64,000 bases of DNA from Drosophila persimilis (taxonomy: Eukaryota > Arthropoda > Insecta > Diptera > Drosophilidae). Shown piece by piece: positions 62,801-64,000 of this stretch. A program made the translations under genes and the position numbers. Where the stretch lies: contig NW_020825294.1 in the NCBI RefSeq assembly GCF_003286085.1, positions 12,050,501 through 12,114,500 of the forward strand. Direction: 5' to 3'. The notes beneath the pieces were generated by a model. It was not told where the DNA came from, searched no databases, and was given only the letters and a program-made list of their open reading frames with translations. Position 1 is the first letter of the stretch. Every line of letters begins with the position of its first letter.

Positions 62801-63885
62801 TGTCTGCCTGGGAATCTGACAAGGCAACTCGACCTTCAGAACGCAACTTTTTTGACTTTTCTGTGTGTGTCTGTGGTCTGTACGAAAACTGCGAACACAA
62901 GCCAGCCAGCCTTAGGTACATGGGAAAAAGGTGCACCACCACCACGAAGATCGCGTGCCGTTCAACCACAATTACGAGTACGAGTACGAGTAAGAGTTAG
63001 AGTACGAGCTGTACTTGCTCGAGGTTTACCCGAGACTACTCACCGCTTCCGTCTGTGTAAAATCGTTTACGTTTGTCTCGAAATTCCACTGGGCCGCCAC
63101 GTTGGCCATGCACTCCAGGGAGCCCTTCTGATCGGATTCCACCAACAGAGTGCGCAGCTTCTCCAGCTCCTGCTGGTAGCGACGGTCCTGTTGGTACCGC
63201 TGCCGCTCCAGGTAGCCCTGATTGAGGTTGAAGCGGTCCTGGTTGGACAGGAAGGGGTTCTCGAAGCGATTCCGGTTGTTCACCCCCACAAAATCCACAT
63301 TGGGATTGTTATTATAGTTGTACTGGTCGTTGGGGTTGTAGTTCCTGTTGTCTGGAGTGGAGTAGGGGACATCCGAGTATCGGCCGTTGGCGTTGGGATC
63401 AATTCCAGAGTTGCGATCGGTGGTGCTGGAGATCGGACCGTAGTTGTGGTTGGCATACTGATTGGCATCCGCGCTGAAGGGTGAGTCAGGGTGCTCGCTG
63501 AAGTTCACACGCGGCGAGGGATAGGCATAGCCTATTCTCATGCGTTCGTCATAGGTCTGGCCGTACTGCAAGCGAGAGATCACCGGGTTAATGGGCATAC
63601 CAATGAGCCAAGGGAAAGCCTAGCCTGAAAGTAAAAACACACCCTAAAGTCATCGGATCCGTCATCCGCGGCTCCCCCGCCGACATCGTCCGCATAGGGC
63701 GGCCCGTAGCGTTGGTCGCGATTACGATCCGCCCTCAACTGGGCGGGCGTCGTAGCCACGTTGGGGGTGTAGCCATTGTAGGAGATCTCCGGCTGTGGGG
63801 TCGGCAGATTAAGCTGTGGACTGGCCCAGGCTAGGCCAAGACAAAGGCAAAGCCAAAAAGAGCATGTGGGCAAAACACCGTGCAT
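14817..63885 (-). CDS. Ance-3: Ance-3, inactive-type ACE homologue with 45.6 kb intron
   Basis: Nine coding exons join in phase: 63885-63643, 63565-63044, 62614-62456, 62396-62156, 62102-61378, 61315-61212, 61152-61054, 15434-15294 and 15123-14817. The product is 846 residues. A signal peptide is followed by an Asn/Tyr-rich region (about 82-255) and then a peptidase M2 (angiotensin-converting enzyme) domain with [16 protein letters not shown], the zinc motif HEMAH (559-563) and [14 protein letters not shown]. The third zinc ligand, Glu in active ACE (FHEAIGD), is Gln here (FHQAVGD, codon at 61509-61507). Family knowledge says Ance-3 lacks key active-site residues, so it is probably not a peptidase. 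The C-terminus ends in a hydrophobic segment ([14 protein letters not shown]) after a small-residue stretch, compatible with membrane or GPI attachment. Intron 7 contains four plus-strand genes. Confidence 0.93.
15474..15836 (-). other. Poly-leucine open frame through a CAACAG repeat (doubtful)
   Basis: A 120-codon frame lies on the same strand as Ance-3, just upstream of exon 8. It reads ISKLQETK, then a run of leucines from a CTG/TTG array (plus-strand CAACAG, 15711-15749), then Thr-rich and basic segments. It looks like a signal peptide plus mature region, but the leucines come from the repeat and no good splice donor links it to exon 8. It could be an alternative first exon of Ance-3, but a chance frame is more likely. 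Confidence 0.15.
15840..23150. other. Intronic region before the first Vajk gene
   Basis: About 7.3 kb of intron contain simple repeats: GTGGAT at 16591-16612, ATTCC-type at 19013-19072, and a TGCATAT palindrome cluster at 19857-19921. There are also polypurine and GT-rich tracts and AT-rich stretches (20940-21120). Open frames such as 17974-18330 and 16723-17130 have no signal, domain or splice support. I see no gene here. Confidence 0.55.
19857..19921. repeat. TGCATAT palindrome cluster
   Basis: Five TGCATATT or TGCATATA-like units stand within 65 bp. They include the perfect 16-bp palindrome ATTGCATATATGCAAT. The units resemble the octamer recognised by POU-domain factors. A regulatory role is only a guess. 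Confidence 0.6.
23162..23200 (+). promoter_or_regulatory. Core promoter of Vajk gene A
   Basis: TATAAAAG stands at 23162-23169, and initiator-like bases (CCAGTCAG) follow 30 to 38 bp downstream. A non-coding first exon then runs to a GTAAGT donor at 23270, with the next exon starting after TTTACAG at 23541. GAGA-like and AGCTTTTGGT motifs lie upstream (23086-23095). Confidence 0.8.
23568..25516 (+). CDS. Vajk-family secreted cuticular-type protein A
   Basis: Two coding exons, 23568-23579 (MKVF) and 24668-25516, plus a 5' non-coding exon near 23193-23269, give 286 residues. The signal peptide [17 protein letters not shown] is split by the intron after codon 4. A charged propeptide ends in LDKRG, a dibasic cleavage site. 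The mature part has Gly/His/Tyr-rich repeats (GHGYGHGYG) and then a long region of PV/PY repeats such as [15 protein letters not shown], ending SGYHK. This matches the Vajk proteins of the Nimrod cluster, described as cuticular, and low-complexity secreted proteins in general. The gene lies inside Ance-3 intron 7 on the opposite strand. Poly(A) signals are at 25953-25958 and shortly after. Which of the Vajk paralogues it is cannot be told by eye. Confidence 0.88.
23785..23808 (+). repeat. (TAA)n microsatellite
   Basis: About eight ATA/TAA units lie in the large intron of Vajk gene A. Confidence 0.9.
29174..29260 (+). repeat. (AAAACCC)n and (GTCGAA)n arrays
   Basis: About four AAAACCC units are followed, 25 bp later, by about five GTCGAA units. 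Both are simple repeats in the Ance-3 intron. Confidence 0.85.
35353..35388 (+). repeat. GGGGCT array with strong G-quadruplex pattern
   Basis: Four GGGG runs separated by CT stand between two GAGCTC sites. This is a textbook four-tract pattern with two-base loops on the plus strand, about 1.5 kb upstream of the Vajk gene B promoter. Confidence 0.85.
36866..36903 (+). promoter_or_regulatory. Core promoter of Vajk gene B
   Basis: TATAAAAG is at 36866-36873 and an initiator, TCAGTC, at 36898-36903, a spacing of about 34 bp. An AGCTTTTGGT motif at 36764-36773 is shared with the promoter of Vajk gene A, and GAGA repeats lie at 36735-36752. Confidence 0.85.
36977..38822 (+). CDS. Vajk-family secreted cuticular-type protein B
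   Basis: Two coding exons, 36977-36988 (MKSM) and 37977-38822, give 285 residues. The signal peptide [19 protein letters not shown] is split after codon 4, as in the other Vajk genes here. The propeptide is Ala/Glu/Lys-rich and ends in QEKRG, a dibasic site. The mature part opens with [11 protein letters not shown], continues with PV/PY repeats ([18 protein letters not shown]), and ends with tandem SGHGI units (38690-38800), a coding minisatellite with about nine-residue spacing. The poly(A) signal is at 39266-39271. The role in cuticle is inferred from the family. It is nested in Ance-3 on the opposite strand. Confidence 0.88.
39692..39980. repeat. Diverged duplicate block, copy 1 (downstream of Vajk B)
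   Basis: The block shares spaced words with 58522-58730 in the same order: TATGTCGGG, AACAGCG, GGTGTGG, CTCTCAA, GCAACTGC, CTCTCAGCAT, and GTGAATT..TGAACA..GACCAAA. Copy 1 carries an extra CT-rich stretch (39845-39935). On the minus strand a TATATAA-type sequence ends the block. Confidence 0.7.
40313..40320. promoter_or_regulatory. DRE-type TATCGATA site
   Basis: The palindrome TATCGATA is the DREF core motif. No promoter is otherwise evident nearby, so its use is uncertain. Confidence 0.3.
40741..40820. mobile_element. Fragment of INE-1/DINE-1-type Helentron
   Basis: The words CCCAGAAGGAAG, CCCATAAA and AATTCTGTGGCATCCACAAT match, in order, internal parts of the complete Helentrons at 45.6-50.7 kb. 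The piece is short, diverged and stands next to a hAT relic. Confidence 0.6.
41160..41400 (+). pseudogene. hAT-like transposase relic
   Basis: The plus strand reads [18 protein letters not shown] (from 41262) and [11 protein letters not shown] (to about 41368), the conserved stretch of a hAT transposase branch with the DEST motif. Frames upstream and downstream are interrupted. Both flanks are rich in TAGCAATTTT words that may be remnants of terminal regions. It is a dead and fairly old DNA transposon fragment. Confidence 0.6.
41828..42179 (+). pseudogene. Frameshifted fragment of an unidentified gene
   Basis: After an AG at 41827 the plus strand reads [15 protein letters not shown] and then [18 protein letters not shown], protein-like sequence without low complexity, up to YAAGC near 42045. 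One base out of register, it continues as [19 protein letters not shown] and then [16 protein letters not shown] to a stop at 42179. The shift means it is not a working gene as read. The last part faintly resembles the C-terminal half of insect carboxylesterases, but I cannot name the family with confidence. It may be a transposed or duplicated exon. Confidence 0.4.
42840..43534 (+). CDS. Nimrod-like membrane protein lacking NIM repeats
   Basis: Two exons, 42840-43034 and about 43094-43534, give about 211 residues. A short intron removes the overlap of the two frames. Alternative ends (donor 43032 or 43035, acceptor 43081 or 43093) all keep the frame. A signal peptide ([20 protein letters not shown]) precedes an N-terminal domain with one early cysteine, then the CCPGY hallmark with a following cysteine, as at the start of Nimrod proteins. 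No NIM or EGF repeat follows. Instead there is a Ser/Thr-rich stalk with a duplicated WSTWDDST / SSTWDDSS unit, a transmembrane helix ([19 protein letters not shown]), and a basic tail ending in AHRSLI. It may be a degenerate or specialised nimrod gene of blood cells. Hemese itself is a less likely alternative. It is nested in Ance-3 intron 7. Confidence 0.72.
43681..43770 (+). repeat. 51-bp tandem duplication
   Basis: Two copies begin at 43681 and 43732 and share an AACTCGAATTACTCATTC core with few differences. They lie in the 3' flank of the Nimrod-like gene, between TACATATGTATGTA palindromic tracts. Confidence 0.85.
43800..45630. other. Intronic AT-rich region without recognised genes
   Basis: The stretch contains a TTATTA run (43960-43975), GATTAG repeats near 45247-45260 and scattered CATATG motifs. 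No frame with protein-like features was found. Confidence 0.5.
45631..46742 (-). mobile_element. INE-1/DINE-1 (ISY-size) Helentron, copy 1, minus orientation
   Basis: On the minus strand it begins TATACCCGATACTC at 46740 and ends in the hairpin GAGTTGC..GCAACTC followed by CACAACGTTCCCCCTCGTTT near 45631. Subterminal inverted repeats TATACCCGATAC and GTATCGGGTATA, a GTCY microsatellite (46555-46600), and the block around TATATATTCTTGATCAGC are typical of Drosophila INE-1/DINE-1 elements. No coding capacity is present, so it depends on a helper. It is highly similar to copy 2 and so recent. Confidence 0.85.
47031..47262 (+). promoter_or_regulatory. Isolated TATA promoter with short downstream frame
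   Basis: CTTATAAAAGGGGGAG at 47031-47046 looks like a strong TATA box. The first ATG downstream (47093) opens a frame of about 56 codons ([19 protein letters not shown]...) ending at 47261. The peptide has no clear signal peptide or domain. It could be a small nested gene, a non-coding RNA promoter or chance. Confidence 0.3.
48478..49594 (+). mobile_element. INE-1/DINE-1 (ISY-size) Helentron, copy 2
   Basis: The same element in plus orientation, from TATACCCGATACTC at 48478 to the terminal CCCCTCGTTT at 49594. It has the GTCY microsatellite (48625-48670), the internal TTTCTCGCCCTGTCTCTCTC tract and the terminal hairpin. With copy 1 it forms an inverted repeat of about 1.1 kb arms around a 1.7 kb spacer. 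Confidence 0.88.
49600..50700 (+). mobile_element. INE-1/DINE-1 (ISY-size) Helentron, copy 3, tandem with copy 2
   Basis: It starts with TATACCCGATACTC only a few bases after the end of copy 2 and ends in the same CCCCTCGTTT at 50700. Its middle (about 50020-50130) differs from copies 1 and 2, so it is a separate insertion or an older variant rather than a fresh duplication of copy 2. Confidence 0.87.
50701..55280. other. Intronic region between Helentrons and Vajk gene C
   Basis: About 4.6 kb without a supportable gene. It includes a CT-rich stretch (53433-53470), GGAAT repeats (52880-52895) and a CAACAG tract (54795-54815). The long frame 54647-55372 runs through simple repeats and over the Vajk C promoter, and is not credible as a gene. 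Confidence 0.55.
55291..55327 (+). promoter_or_regulatory. Core promoter of Vajk gene C
   Basis: TATAAAAG is at 55291-55298, with a TCATT initiator-like sequence about 33 bp further on (55323-55327). The 5' UTR then runs to the ATG at 55550 without an obvious intron. Confidence 0.8.
55550..57031 (+). CDS. Vajk-family secreted cuticular-type protein C
   Basis: Three coding exons, 55550-55561 (MKLM), 55849-56325 and 56387-57031, give 377 residues, longer than genes A and B. The signal peptide [19 protein letters not shown] is again split after codon 4. An acidic Ala/Glu/Lys propeptide ends in SKRG, followed by a histidine cluster ([17 protein letters not shown]). Then come long PV/PY repeats such as [19 protein letters not shown] and [19 protein letters not shown], and a His/Glu-rich end (HSYHGY). 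The second intron (61 bp) lies inside the repeat region and is absent from genes A and B. The poly(A) signal is at 58146-58151. It is probably a secreted cuticle or matrix protein. The histidines may bind metal or quinones, but this is conjecture. Confidence 0.87.
58522..58730. repeat. Diverged duplicate block, copy 2 (downstream of Vajk C)
   Basis: Counterpart of 39692-39980, with the same words in the same order but without the CT-rich insertion. It starts about 370 bp after the Vajk C poly(A) signal, and copy 1 about 420 bp after that of Vajk B. That similar distance suggests it was duplicated together with the genes. Confidence 0.7.
58740..61053. other. Last part of Ance-3 intron 7
   Basis: About 2.3 kb of unannotated intron with a GCCACAGCC-type tract (59268-59300). 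No supported gene was found. Frames 59180-59609 on the plus strand run through this tract and lack splice or domain support. Confidence 0.5.
62971..63010 (+). repeat. (TACGAG)n array in Ance-3 intron 2
   Basis: About five imperfect TACGAG or TAAGAG units lie between Ance-3 exons 2 and 3. Confidence 0.85.
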
Positions 63886-64000
63886 TATGCTTATCTTAAA
63901 ATCTATATTTCACACTGCCAAGGTCGGGACTGACAGCTCACTTATTAAATCTTTCACAAGCAATTAAGTACTTTAATTGCAATCACAAGATTTTCTTAGA

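Overview
The window is animal nuclear DNA, almost certainly from a Drosophila and probably an obscura-group species. The case rests on short introns with GT/AG ends, TATA plus initiator core promoters, abundant CA-, CAG- and TATA-type simple repeats, full-length INE-1/DINE-1 type Helentrons of about 1.1 kb (the size class called ISY in the obscura group), and a syntenic block of Nimrod, Ance-3 and Vajk genes that is known from Muller element B of flies. No bacterial, phage, CRISPR, rRNA or tRNA gene was recognised.

Layout. Positions 1 to about 3995 hold the 3' part of a BEL/Pao LTR retrotransposon, followed by a dead Tc1-like transposon (4090-4705). Then come the immune genes: a secreted Nimrod B-type gene (5040-6425, minus), a small type I membrane protein gene transcribed divergently from it (6921-7307, plus; a Hemese candidate), and NimA (7648-12381, minus, five coding exons). 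From 14817 to the end lies one very large minus-strand gene, Ance-3, a catalytically altered angiotensin-converting-enzyme homologue. I could join nine coding exons into a frame-consistent protein of 846 residues. Exons 1 to 7 lie at 61054-63885 and exons 8 and 9 at 14817-15434, so intron 7 is about 45.6 kb.

That intron is a nursery of nested plus-strand genes: three Vajk-type secreted repeat proteins (23568-25516, 36977-38822, 55550-57031), each with a TATA box, a four-codon first coding exon and a KRG processing site, and a small two-exon membrane protein (42840-43534) that has the Nimrod CCxGY hallmark but no NIM or EGF repeats. Between the nested genes lie three INE-1-type Helentrons arranged as one inverted and two tandem copies (45631-50700), hAT and Helentron scraps, a frameshifted gene fragment, and long AT-rich DNA without supportable genes.

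The most interesting items are the NIM-less Nimrod-like protein at 42.8-43.5 kb, a diverged non-coding block found at nearly the same distance downstream of the poly(A) signals of two Vajk genes, a shared promoter motif of two Vajk genes, and an ITAM-like tyrosine pair in the tail of NimA. Gene structures were read by eye from splice consensus and phase. They are not backed by transcript data.
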